Translations under genes and position numbers: made by a program
Notes under the pieces: model-generated
Databases searched by the model: none
Told to the model about the DNA's origin: nothing
What the model saw: only the letters and a program-made list of their open reading frames with translations
NCBI GenBank assembly: GCA_003762875.1
Contig: RIBL01000002.1
Location: forward strand, 124,001-188,000
Length of the DNA: 64,000 nt
DNA from: Muribaculaceae bacterium Isolate-110 (HZI)
GTDB lineage: Bacteria; Bacteroidota; Bacteroidia; Bacteroidales; Muribaculaceae
Reading direction: 5' to 3'
Part shown: in pieces, positions 48,760-57,539 of the stretch
Numbering within the stretch: position 1 is the first letter of the stretch
How the letters are laid out: every line of letters starts with the position of its first letter

Positions 48760-51131
48760 TTCTTTTCAGGCTTGATAAGTCTCACGTGAAACACTCCTCC
48801 GGCTGTCTGTCCCTTCTCTCCGGCAAACTTTACCGTCACATACTCCTTACCCTCGACCATATGGGCCGGTATGTCATATTCCTGCTCGACAAACTCGTTG
48901 CGGCCCCATTTTCCGGCCGTGTCCTCGGAGGTGAGAACTGCGTCATCGACAAGTATGTTGAAGCGTCGTTGTCCCGACTCATTGCCCCAGTAGCGCACAC
49001 GCAACGCGAGCTCCGAGGCACCGTCAGTCTTCATGCGATAGGAGAAATATCCACCGTTGGAAGCGTCACGCCACGGCTCGCCGTTGAAGTTGCCCGAGGC
49101 TGACGAGCGGCTCTCCATGAAATGATCGGCCTCGGGCTGCTGCTCGCCGGTATTGACCGCATCAACCGTGCGGCGATCGAGAGCCAGACGCATCTCCTCG
49201 TCGCGGCGCGCGTTGGCCTGATAGAGCCTGTAATCTCTGGGGGTCATCGACAGCCAATACATCATGTAGCGCGAGTCGTGTATGCCGTAGAACGGTTCGA
49301 GCACCAGGTCGGAAAACTTTCCGTCAAACAGTCCCGCCACTCTGTAGGCCATCTCACGACCCTCCACAGGCTTCATGGAATTGAGTTTTTTTACTATATC
49401 CTTGCGGTTGCCTATCAGCAGCGGTGTGTCAAACACCGACACGAGCGGACCGTGGGCTATGTGGCCCCAGCGGCTGTCGTCGGCCACCAGTCCTGTGAGC
49501 GGCGCGCCGTTGTCAAAGCGGGCCGCCATAACGATGGGGCCGCGGAGTATGCTCACATATTCTGGCAGATGATTGAGTTCCTCGAGACGCACTTTCATAG
49601 GCATCTCCATCTCTACCACATCACCGTCACTCCACTCACGGTCTATGGCGATGTATGACGATGGTGTCGACAGAGTCTTCACCTTCATCCCGTTGACCTT
49701 GACAGTCACTGCCTCACACCATCCCGGATGGCGCAGCATCAGGCTCATGTGTCGGGGAGAGTCCATTGCCATAGTCAGAGTGGTGTTTCCGTCAGAGGGA
49801 AAAGCGGTGGTTTGAGTCAGCGTCACACCCTTCTCGCGCCAGTTGAGCACCGAGGGGATAAACAGATTGACATACAGCGAATCGTCACCTGAATGAGTAT
49901 AGATAAACTGACCATACTTGCCATGATTCTCCATGCCGGTGCCCACACAACACCACATGGCACTGTTGGGCTTGGAATACACCCTGTAATGGCCAGGACG
50001 GGCCGATGTGAAATAGACATAGCCGCCATGGTCGGGATGCTGGGTGGAGAGTATGTGATTATAGAGAGCTCGCTCGTAAAAGTCGGCATATCGGGCCTCG
50101 GGGCTCATGCGGAAGAGTCCCTCGGTGAGTTTGAGCATATTGTTGGTGTTGCACGACTCGGGACCTTCGCGGTCATCCACATAACTCTTGGCATCGGAGG
50201 CCGACGCGAAATGCTCGCGACGGCTGTTGCCGCCTATCGAGAGCGAGCGGTTGTTTACGACAGTCTCCCAGAAAAATGTGGCTGCCTTGCGATAGTCGGT
50301 GTCGCCCGAGAGCTCGGCCACACGCTGATAGCCCACGACTTTGGGCACCTGGGTGTTGGCATGCCGGTTGTCGAGATTGTCCACTCCGTCGCGCATGCCG
50401 TCAAAGAGCTGGTGGTGGGTGAAGCGTCTGGCCGCGTCGAGATATTTCACTTCGCCTGTCATGGCATAGGCATCGGCATATACCTCGTCCATGCCGCCAA
50501 ACTCATTATTGAGCATCGACTCCATCTGTCCGTCATCAAGACCTCCGATGACACCAAGACCCCAGTCACACATGCCGAGAAACAGATTGCGACCCACCTG
50601 CGAACCGGTATAGAGCCAGCAGTCACGAAGTCCGGCATACATCTTGTGTACATTATACCAAGGCACCCACCAGTCCCATATCTTACCGGGATTGCCTTTG
50701 CGCAACTCACTCCACAGTTCGTCGCCGTTGGGTACGCCCCCCACATATCCGTCACCGCGGGCTGCCGCACACATGGCAAGCTGGCTCAGCATATAATCCA
50801 TACGCTCTTTGAGCGCGCGATTGCCGGTAGCGGCATAGTGGATGGCAAGTGCCGACAGATAATGACCGCCCACGTGGCCGTCAAGACCGTCCCAATTGGG
50901 AAAACTCTCTCCTTTGGGCTCGAGGCCTGCCGCTTTCATATATGGAGCGAGCAGACGGTCGGTGTCATAGCTCAGCAACACGTCAACGTTAAGGTCGCGG
51001 GCATGGCGAAACGGCCCGTCGAGCAGTTCGACATCCTGCAAGGCAAACTCATTGTTATAAAGTCCGGTCTGCGCGTTCGCCAACGACGACACACACAGCA
51101 TAGCCACCGGTAATAGAATATAAGGTTTCAT
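48756..51131 (-). CDS. GH127 beta-L-arabinofuranosidase family protein
   Basis: About 791 residues from ATG 51131 (MKPYILLPVAML), which starts a clean signal peptide. The zinc/thiolate centre of GH127 is complete: Glu and Cys in ESCNTNNML, and the double Cys in MWCCVGTGMENH near residue 394, the second being the nucleophile in the characterised enzyme. Alpha/alpha barrel first, then beta-sandwiches (about 440-640) and a C-terminal extra domain. In-frame ATGs at 51152 and 51170 exist; the latter lies inside the -7 box. First gene of the operon. The sugar removed in this locus is inferred to be arabinose. Confidence 0.87.
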   Translation of the reverse strand: MKPYILLPVAMLCVSSLANAQTGLYNNEFALQDVELLDGPFRHARDLNVDVLLSYDTDRLLAPYMKAAGLEPKGESFPNWDGLDGHVGGHYLSALAIHYAATGNRALKERMDYMLSQLAMCAAARGDGYVGGVPNGDELWSELRKGNPGKIWDWWVPWYNVHKMYAGLRDCWLYTGSQVGRNLFLGMCDWGLGVIGGLDDGQMESMLNNEFGGMDEVYADAYAMTGEVKYLDAARRFTHHQLFDGMRDGVDNLDNRHANTQVPKVVGYQRVAELSGDTDYRKAATFFWETVVNNRSLSIGGNSRREHFASASDAKSYVDDREGPESCNTNNMLKLTEGLFRMSPEARYADFYERALYNHILSTQHPDHGGYVYFTSARPGHYRVYSKPNSAMWCCVGTGMENHGKYGQFIYTHSGDDSLYVNLFIPSVLNWREKGVTLTQTTAFPSDGNTTLTMAMDSPRHMSLMLRHPGWCEAVTVKVNGMKVKTLSTPSSYIAIDREWSDGDVVEMEMPMKVRLEELNHLPEYVSILRGPIVMAARFDNGAPLTGLVADDSRWGHIAHGPLVSVFDTPLLIGNRKDIVKKLNSMKPVEGREMAYRVAGLFDGKFSDLVLEPFYGIHDSRYMMYWLSMTPRDYRLYQANARRDEEMRLALDRRTVDAVNTGEQQPEADHFMESRSSASGNFNGEPWRDASNGGYFSYRMKTDGASELALRVRYWGNESGQRRFNILVDDAVLTSEDTAGKWGRNEFVEQEYDIPAHMVEGKEYVTVKFAGEKGQTAGGVFHVRLIKPEKK

Positions 51132-51167
51132 AAGCTGTATTATTTTTTCCATTGCATAACTGTATGA

Positions 51168-51175
51168 CAAAAGTA
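51168..51175 (-). promoter_or_regulatory. -7 box of the GH127 operon
   Basis: TACTTTTG on the minus strand about 37 bases before ATG 51131. No clear -33 partner. It decides against the start at 51170. Confidence 0.55.
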
Positions 51176-51315
51176 ACCTTTTTTACATTAGCAACCTACA
51201 CAACGACATCTCAACAATATCAACACACGTTACATTGTCATACAACTACGTAACACAATTATGTCAATTCATAACATCCCCACTGAATATCAACCTGATA
51301 CAGCACAAAAAGATA

Positions 51316-51352
51316 GGGGCGTATCAGTTGTGCTTTCGCTCTGATACGCCCC
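51316..51352 (-). terminator. Terminator of the xus operon
   Basis: A perfect 12-base stem (51316-51327 with 51341-51352, GGGGCGTATCAG). On the minus strand it is followed by TATCTTTTTG. It sits 47 bases after the stop of the last gene of the operon. Confidence 0.88.
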
Positions 51353-51398
51353 CGCTAAGACGAGATGTCTATATTACAAGATTATGATGAAGGTATTT

Positions 51399-52829
51399 TT
51401 ACTTCACAAGATATTTCTTGCCGTTGATGATGTAGAGTCCGGCGGGAAGATTGTTTATGTCTGAAGCCTCGGCTGTGCGGAGTACACATATGCCCTGGAG
51501 GTTGTAAACGGTATAACCCTGTGTTTCGGGAGTAACCACCACATCCTCGATGGCCGATACGTCACCGCTGTTGGCACCCTTCTGGAACCATAGCTTCACA
51601 TTGTCGACATAACACTGGTTGAGACAGGGGAAGAATCCGATGTTGATGGCAAACGATGTCTTCTTGCCCATCTCGTCGCGTGTCTGGTCGGCATCCCAGT
51701 GTACGGGGGTCGATACTGCGTCATCACCCTCGCCCTCGGTGACTGTGAAGTCGCGGGGAGCCCATGCTATGCCCGAGGGAAGGAACTCTACGTGAGTCCA
51801 TTCGTTGGTCTTGGCAAGAGCCGAGTTGCCGCAGGTCGAGCCGTTGCTGTTGCTGTCTATGCTCCAGGGAGCGTCCTTGACTTTCAGCACGGGTGCTCCG
51901 TTCTTGCCGGCATATTCCTGACCGGTGGTGTGATCAACTCCGGCTATTTCGGTCTCGTAAATATCATACTCTACAAGACGGAGATCGTCGAATGTATATC
52001 CTTCGGGACACTTGATGAGATCCCAGAGGAATATCTGGGTATGGCCGCCATAGATAATGTGGGCGCAATTGTTGTTGTAACCCTCGGGGCCCTTGTCGAT
52101 TATCATATCGGGACGGTTGGAGCTGCCGCCGTTTGATCCAAGGTGGGGAGTGCCCGCGGGATTGGCCTCGAGGTCGTCAAAGTTGATTTCCACACATGCT
52201 GCGGTGCTTTTGTCGAGAGCGGCCTCGTCAAGCTCGCGCTGCGACATCTCTTTCTCGAAGTAAAAGGTTATGTCACCGATATAATAGTCGGTGGGATTCT
52301 TGAAAAATCCGATTGCGAGACCAAAATCTGATGCCTTTGTATTGGCTTCGCCCTGCTCGGTATACTCAAACGAGTCGGGAGCGAAAACTGCCGTATTCCA
52401 TCCGTCCGAGAGAATATCCTCGTCCTGTATCACATTGGTCCAGTCGGCGGGATAGGAGGCTACTGGTGCTTTGAGTTTGATGTCGAGGGGCTTGGGGGTC
52501 TCTGACGGATTGTAATAAGTCACCTCGATCATGATACAGTCGGCGATGGTGAAGCCCTTGGGACAGGAGATGGTTGCGATGCGCGCCCATGTATCCCAGT
52601 CGGGATGATTGACGTGGAGCACTCTGCCCTGCTCGCCTCCCTCAAGAGGGTCTTCAGTGATTATGATGTCGGCATGAGAGGGTGAACCGTTGGTGCCAAG
52701 CTGTGTGCCAAGCTCATAGTTCTCAAAATCAATGGTCAATTCGGTTGACACCGTTTCGGCTGAGGCGGAGAAAGCACACACGGCTCCCAGGCTCAACAGC
52801 GAGAAAAATTGTTTGCAACTAAGATTCAT
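51399..52829 (-). CDS. Secreted protein with two related beta-sandwich modules and a sorting-like tail
   Basis: 476 residues, Sec signal to about 24 without a lipobox. Two modules, about 30-193 and 212-417, are repeats of each other: both begin with an (I/V)xFxxxE/DL-type strand, carry CP(K/E)G(F/Y)T(I/F)xD (89-97 and 274-282), then GFF near 174 and 399, and end with Y(I/V)(G/D)(D/N)(I/V) strands. The same wording occurs in the module inserted in the GH10-like protein of this operon. Residues 439-476 (VYNLQGICVL to the end, LPAGLYIINGKKYLVK) look like a type IX sorting or related C-terminal anchor tail. No catalytic motif. A xylan-binding role is inferred from operon and module, not known. 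Confidence 0.75.
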   Translation of the reverse strand: MNLSCKQFFSLLSLGAVCAFSASAETVSTELTIDFENYELGTQLGTNGSPSHADIIITEDPLEGGEQGRVLHVNHPDWDTWARIATISCPKGFTIADCIMIEVTYYNPSETPKPLDIKLKAPVASYPADWTNVIQDEDILSDGWNTAVFAPDSFEYTEQGEANTKASDFGLAIGFFKNPTDYYIGDITFYFEKEMSQRELDEAALDKSTAACVEINFDDLEANPAGTPHLGSNGGSSNRPDMIIDKGPEGYNNNCAHIIYGGHTQIFLWDLIKCPEGYTFDDLRLVEYDIYETEIAGVDHTTGQEYAGKNGAPVLKVKDAPWSIDSNSNGSTCGNSALAKTNEWTHVEFLPSGIAWAPRDFTVTEGEGDDAVSTPVHWDADQTRDEMGKKTSFAINIGFFPCLNQCYVDNVKLWFQKGANSGDVSAIEDVVVTPETQGYTVYNLQGICVLRTAEASDINNLPAGLYIINGKKYLVK

Positions 52830-52894
52830 AAGTAAGAAAATTAGGTAGTTAGTAAATCTGTTAAATAATTGGTAAAAATTTAAATTGGTTTATA

Positions 52895-52927
52895 GTCCCC
52901 GGAGCGGCTCTGGCCGCTTCCGGGGAC
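52895..52927 (-). other. G/C-rich stem-loop between GH98 and the two-module gene
   Basis: Arms 52895-52907 and 52914-52927 (GTCCCCGGAGCGG in the first) pair with one bulged T. No T-tract follows on the minus strand, so it may stabilise or process the mRNA, or partly terminate it. Confidence 0.6.
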
Positions 52928-52937
52928 ATTTGTAACA

Positions 52938-55772
52938 CTAAGGAAGCGGTTCGATAATCATATTGTCGAGATAGAGGTCACATGCACCGGCTGCATTGGC
53001 TTTGAGCTCGATGATATTTTTGCCGGCATTGAGATATGCTCCGGTGGAGTTGACATACCATATGGTCTTGTCGCTGCCCGACTGGGTGAACACAGGCGAG
53101 GCCACTTTCTCTCCGTTGACATAAAGGTCGACGGTGGTCACGTCGGCACTCTCGGCGCGGTAACGGAACTTGACGGCATATCTTCCCTCATCGATCACGC
53201 TCACCTCGTCGCGCACGGCTGCCGTGTTGCGCTTGCCAAAGTTGATGTAACCCTGACCGGTGTAGTTGCGGATGTTGGAGTTATAGCCGCTTGTCACACG
53301 CGAAGCCACATACTTGAAGTCAAATACCTCGGCCTCATACTGGCGCGGACCATGATAAATCCTGGGCGAGCCTGGCACCTTGAGTGTGGCGGGTGTATAG
53401 TCGGTGAGACGGTCGGAACCGTTGCCTGAACACTCTATGGTGATGTCGAGCGGACCGTTGTGGTCTATAGTCAGAGTGAGCACTCCGTCAGCCCAACTGT
53501 CGGAGGTGCGCACCGAGGCCTCGGCTCGCGGAGTGACAGTATAGGAGGGCTGCGACGATGCTCCGTTGAGTCGGATTGTCGAACGTACGGTGCCGCCGTT
53601 CTCGTTGTAGTTGGTGAGATAGCAAGTGAGACGGTCGGAATACTCCTTCCACACACCTGTGGTAAAGGTCTCAAATGTCAGGTCGAGGCTCTCGCAGGTG
53701 TTATATTTGAGCGGTATGTTGGCCGAGCGCACATCCACCCAGGGGTTGTAGGTCACCCACGTGTTCTCGTGACGGCCGGCAAAGAGGTTGCCGTCATACT
53801 CCTTGGGATAGATGCGGTTGAGCTCGCGGGTCTTGGTTGCGGTATTCTCCCATGACGAGAGGCTCGACTGGTTATACTTATACTCAAACAGGTTGGCGTC
53901 CGAGCCAACAAGCTCAGCCACTACAGGCACCGCCGGATAGCGGCCCGTCTTGCGCAGATAAAAGTGGTTGTCCTCGCGTCCGTTGTCATGGTCGAGCGCG
54001 CTCGTGCCGAGGTGGAACCATTTGGGCAGACAGTACTGCTCGATTTCCGGACCAGAGGTGATGTCCTGTATGACCACAATCTTGGCACGCTCTATTACCT
54101 CTTTTTTGGTCATCAGACGTATGGTGCCGTCGAGTATCTTGCGGAAGAGGTCGATATTGATATTGCGGAACTGCGGGAATGTGCCCCAGGTACGGCTTTG
54201 GTAGCCGTCACCGACATTGGCAAGCCCCTCCTCCTTGAAATCCTGCTGCCATATAAGCTCAGGACCGTCGATGACTGTCTGACCTGTCAGGGTAATGTGC
54301 TCAAGCTGAAGTGCCGCCCCGAGAGCTACCGGATAATCAGCATCGCTCTTGCCGAAATAATAGCTTCCGGCCCATTCGTTCCATGCACACTGGTCGAAAC
54401 GTATGCCGTAGTGGCCGGCATGGCCCGAAAGCCACACGCCCATGCACTCGGCCTCGACATCGAAGAAACAGCCCGACTGGGTGTATTTCTCACACATGAT
54501 AAAGTTTTCGGCATATTGGGCAGATGTGCGGGCAAACTCCGGATTGCGCTTGATCATGGCCACAGGATTGATGGGAGCCGACCAGTAGTTGGCACAGAAA
54601 CTCACGGTGAGATAACCGCCATACTCGTGGGTCAGCTTGAGGAGCTCGTTCCAATGGGCCACTCGCTGCAACCATGAGGGCGAGCCGAGTGCGTCGGTCG
54701 AGTCAAAGCCCCAGAACTGCTCGCAGTAGTTGAAGCCGAGAAAGTTGGGATACTCGCTGAAAAACTCCTTGTACATGCCATACTTCTCCTCGTCAAACTG
54801 TGAATAGGACGAGACATCCGGGAAGTGAGTAAAACCACCCGACGAGGGCTGTATCATTGCCCAGAGATTGCGCTCGGCACATGTGCGGAGCCACGATTTC
54901 ACCGTCTCGTAGCCATACTCGCTCACCTGAAACTGTCCGGTCTGCTCATTATGGCTTACCGACAGCGAAAGGTTGAAGATGACATAAGGCAGTATGTCGT
55001 CAGGTATAAGCTCGATAATCTTTACGGGGTCGGGATAGTTCCAGCAGTCGATGTGCACGAGCCATGCTGGCGACTCGACACTGATGGGACGGCGCAGAGA
55101 GCCCGTGACAGGATCGTCGGGCTTGACGGTGCCGCCACCCGCAGCAAGCGAGAGCGGAGCTGTCGACGAACTGAAATGCACCAGTATGTTTTCAAGATTG
55201 GAGACATCTATCGACTGTATGGCACTTGTCTGTGAGCCTGATGTCATAGATCCGAGCACCTTGCGTCCATAAACCTGTGCGTCGAGCACCCAATGGCCGT
55301 CGGCATCGACCGAAAGCACCGGGGTGACACTCTTGCCGCCGGTCACTTCGATTTTGTTGCCGGTAGTCTCGGCCAGGAGCCACTCGCCGTCGAGAGTCCA
55401 GTAATACACGCCATCCTCATCTGCCTCGGCGGCGACCGCCGGAGTGTAGGAGGTAGGTGATGGCTGCAACGACGGGACTCCCATCGAGCCGACATTGGCG
55501 CGGAAAGCTACCGTGTTGCCGTCGCTGAACTCAATGAGACATCCGTCATCGTCGGCCAGACGGGTTATCTTACTGACAGTCGAGCCGAGAGCCTTTGACT
55601 CGACAGCCTTGCGTATGGCCGCGATATTGGCATTGATATTGTCGAGCGACGCATCGGTCGCAGTAGCCTGAGTCAGCCCCTGCGGTTTGATGTCGCTGTC
55701 GGTGCAGCCCGTGAATGACAAAGCTCCAGCTGACAACAGCAATGCCGGAAATATTATGTTTCTGATTTTCAT
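52938..55772 (-). CDS. GH98 surface lipoprotein, probable endo-xylanase
   Basis: 944 residues. Lipoprotein signal with Cys23 in SFTGCTDS; a DUF4988-like N-terminal region (about 35-205, with a short helix ASLDNINANIAAIRKAV); a GH98 barrel at about 228-575 (PAWLVHIDCWNYPDP, LGFNYCEQFWGF with candidate acid Glu351, YGIRFDQCAWNEW, IDGPELIWQQDF); a beta region; and a C-terminal CBM6/35-like module (about 800-944, YEAEVFDF to YLDNMIIE). GH98 includes blood-group endo-galactosidases, but a Bacteroides ovatus member is an endo-xylanase on heavily decorated xylan. The setting here points to the latter. It is the only intact endo-acting candidate in the window. Confidence 0.85.
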   Translation of the reverse strand: MKIRNIIFPALLLSAGALSFTGCTDSDIKPQGLTQATATDASLDNINANIAAIRKAVESKALGSTVSKITRLADDDGCLIEFSDGNTVAFRANVGSMGVPSLQPSPTSYTPAVAAEADEDGVYYWTLDGEWLLAETTGNKIEVTGGKSVTPVLSVDADGHWVLDAQVYGRKVLGSMTSGSQTSAIQSIDVSNLENILVHFSSSTAPLSLAAGGGTVKPDDPVTGSLRRPISVESPAWLVHIDCWNYPDPVKIIELIPDDILPYVIFNLSLSVSHNEQTGQFQVSEYGYETVKSWLRTCAERNLWAMIQPSSGGFTHFPDVSSYSQFDEEKYGMYKEFFSEYPNFLGFNYCEQFWGFDSTDALGSPSWLQRVAHWNELLKLTHEYGGYLTVSFCANYWSAPINPVAMIKRNPEFARTSAQYAENFIMCEKYTQSGCFFDVEAECMGVWLSGHAGHYGIRFDQCAWNEWAGSYYFGKSDADYPVALGAALQLEHITLTGQTVIDGPELIWQQDFKEEGLANVGDGYQSRTWGTFPQFRNINIDLFRKILDGTIRLMTKKEVIERAKIVVIQDITSGPEIEQYCLPKWFHLGTSALDHDNGREDNHFYLRKTGRYPAVPVVAELVGSDANLFEYKYNQSSLSSWENTATKTRELNRIYPKEYDGNLFAGRHENTWVTYNPWVDVRSANIPLKYNTCESLDLTFETFTTGVWKEYSDRLTCYLTNYNENGGTVRSTIRLNGASSQPSYTVTPRAEASVRTSDSWADGVLTLTIDHNGPLDITIECSGNGSDRLTDYTPATLKVPGSPRIYHGPRQYEAEVFDFKYVASRVTSGYNSNIRNYTGQGYINFGKRNTAAVRDEVSVIDEGRYAVKFRYRAESADVTTVDLYVNGEKVASPVFTQSGSDKTIWYVNSTGAYLNAGKNIIELKANAAGACDLYLDNMIIEPLP

Positions 55773-55814
55773 ACGCTGTGATTATTCAATATGGATGAAT
55801 TTTTTCGATTGAAT

Positions 55815-55851
55815 CCTGTCGGGACGGCTCATAAGTCACCATCCCGACAGG
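55815..55851 (-). other. Stem-loop between the GH10-like gene and GH98
   Basis: A perfect ten-base stem CCTGTCGGGA (55815-55824) with 55842-55851 and a 17-base loop. No T-tract follows, so it is more likely an mRNA processing or stability element than a full terminator. Confidence 0.55.
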
Positions 55852-55862
55852 CTTACAACCTC

Positions 55863-57512
55863 TTACTTTCGGTCAAGTCCTCTTACGATGCCTTCGTAGA
55901 CAAAGTTGCGGTTGCCGTTCGCAACCCAGGGAGCCACATTGACGCCGCCGTCGACCACATCGGAGAAACTGAAGCCATAGGCATTGGCCCCGGCACCGTC
56001 CATATAGCCGCGCACCACCTTCTCATAAAGCTCCGCCACAGCCTGACGCTCAACTGTGTTGAGCGACGAAGGCGACACCTGCATGCCGCTGTGGTCAAGC
56101 ACCTTGACGGTAAAGTTGGAAATACGCACCGGGCGGTCAATCTTAGACAGATGCGCCATGGCCTTCTCGACGGCCGCTTCATTCTTCACCTGAGCGGAAT
56201 ATTCCTGGCGATACACAGCATCGAGCACAAGGTTGATACCGTCGACCTTCACGCCCTTAGCCTCGAGTGCAGCCACCGACTTCATGATTTCGTCAATATC
56301 GGCGGGTGTGTTCTCACCAAGCGAGAGTGTCTGGCTAACGAAATATCTGACAGGCATGCCGACCGCATCATTTACAGCCTTCTGCACGTCGGCCACATAA
56401 CCATCGCCGAGATAAGCAGCCCAGTCAAACGACGCGCTCTCATCGTCAAGAGGCTCGTCATAGATGATATACTCGCTGACATTGCCGCCACACACCTCTA
56501 GTACACCGTTTACCCACTTGTCGAGCTGGCCGCCGATGATCTCCTTCTTCTCGGCATCGCTCTTCTCAATGACGGTGTCATCACCCTTGAGGTGGTCTAT
56601 CTGCACCTGTACGTCATCGATATAGCAGCTTATATTAGAGCCATAGGCTCCCGCACACAAGCTAAACGAGTTGAGGGCCATCTGCTGGGCTGTGAGCTTG
56701 ATTTTCGACATGTCAAACACATAGTCGAGCCATTCGCCCGTGGTCTTGTAGTCATTGTCCTTCTCGTTGTAGCCGGCTGTCTCGATCTGCAGACGCGAGC
56801 TTGTGGCCTTGCCATCCACAATGTAGCATTTCAGACGCACGCGCGATACGTCGGCGAGCGTATAGCCTGCGGGAAGAGTCACCTTGGGCACTTTTGGCAG
56901 ATCCATCGTAAGCTTTGTACAGCCGAGCACCTTGCCCTGCACTCCGGCGGGATCATCGGCAATGGCCACATTGACCGAACCGACATTCTTCTTTGACGAA
57001 GGATACTTGGTGCCGGTGGCCTCGTTCTCAAAGTCGGCCACCTTTACCTGCTCGCTCCAAGGCTCATAGGGTATGATCGTCGGTGCGATAAGCCCTTTGA
57101 GATAGCTGTCGGGAATATTCGACAGCGAGCAGAGGGCCGGTCCGAAGAGCGACACTCCATCCTTGCCGGCCACATCGGCTATCGACGAGAGTCCCGAGAA
57201 GTCATAGTCGCCCTCCTCGTTGATGAGCGTCGAGGGGAGAAACTGCGAGGCGGTCTCTATCTGGTTGAAATTGGTGTGGACTATGCTGTAGGTGAGTCCG
57301 TGCTTGGCATAGTCGGCGGGGTCCACATTCACGCCGAGTCTGAACTCCGGGTCTGACACATAGTCGGTGAGCACCGAGTAAGCCGACAGACGCTGATCCA
57401 TCGCCACGTCATAAGGCTTGTCGGGCACAGGGATAGTGGCCTTGTATTCATCGGCACACGACACCGCCATGATGCAGGCCACTGCCATCCATAAAGGTTT
57501 GATATATTTCAT
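55863..57512 (-). CDS. GH10-like surface lipoprotein without catalytic nucleophile, with inserted binding module
   Basis: 549 residues, lipoprotein signal with Cys19. The layout is that of Bacteroidetes Xyn10C: the first part of a GH10 barrel (about 41-150, ending SLFGPALCSLSNIPDSYLKG where active enzymes have GHTLVWHSQTPDW), an inserted beta-sandwich module (about 155-307), then the rest of the barrel (314-548). The acid/base loop is kept as YDEP (Glu353, active form NEP). The nucleophile loop reads VRISNFTV (Asn466) where active enzymes have VRISELDV, and the conserved His/Gln strand reads INLVLDAV. It is therefore probably not a xylanase but a surface xylan-binding protein. It occupies the xyn10C slot of the xus operon, 27 bases after the DUF1735 gene. 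Confidence 0.8.
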   Translation of the reverse strand: MKYIKPLWMAVACIMAVSCADEYKATIPVPDKPYDVAMDQRLSAYSVLTDYVSDPEFRLGVNVDPADYAKHGLTYSIVHTNFNQIETASQFLPSTLINEEGDYDFSGLSSIADVAGKDGVSLFGPALCSLSNIPDSYLKGLIAPTIIPYEPWSEQVKVADFENEATGTKYPSSKKNVGSVNVAIADDPAGVQGKVLGCTKLTMDLPKVPKVTLPAGYTLADVSRVRLKCYIVDGKATSSRLQIETAGYNEKDNDYKTTGEWLDYVFDMSKIKLTAQQMALNSFSLCAGAYGSNISCYIDDVQVQIDHLKGDDTVIEKSDAEKKEIIGGQLDKWVNGVLEVCGGNVSEYIIYDEPLDDESASFDWAAYLGDGYVADVQKAVNDAVGMPVRYFVSQTLSLGENTPADIDEIMKSVAALEAKGVKVDGINLVLDAVYRQEYSAQVKNEAAVEKAMAHLSKIDRPVRISNFTVKVLDHSGMQVSPSSLNTVERQAVAELYEKVVRGYMDGAGANAYGFSFSDVVDGGVNVAPWVANGNRNFVYEGIVRGLDRK

Positions 57513-57539
57513 AATAATTGTTTTGCGAGTTACTTATGA

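Noticed and set aside
52938-55772. Reading GH98 as a blood-group endo-beta-galactosidase
   Set aside because: Possible by family, but the surrounding xylan debranching enzymes and xus-type transport genes make endo-xylanase more likely; kept as an alternative only.
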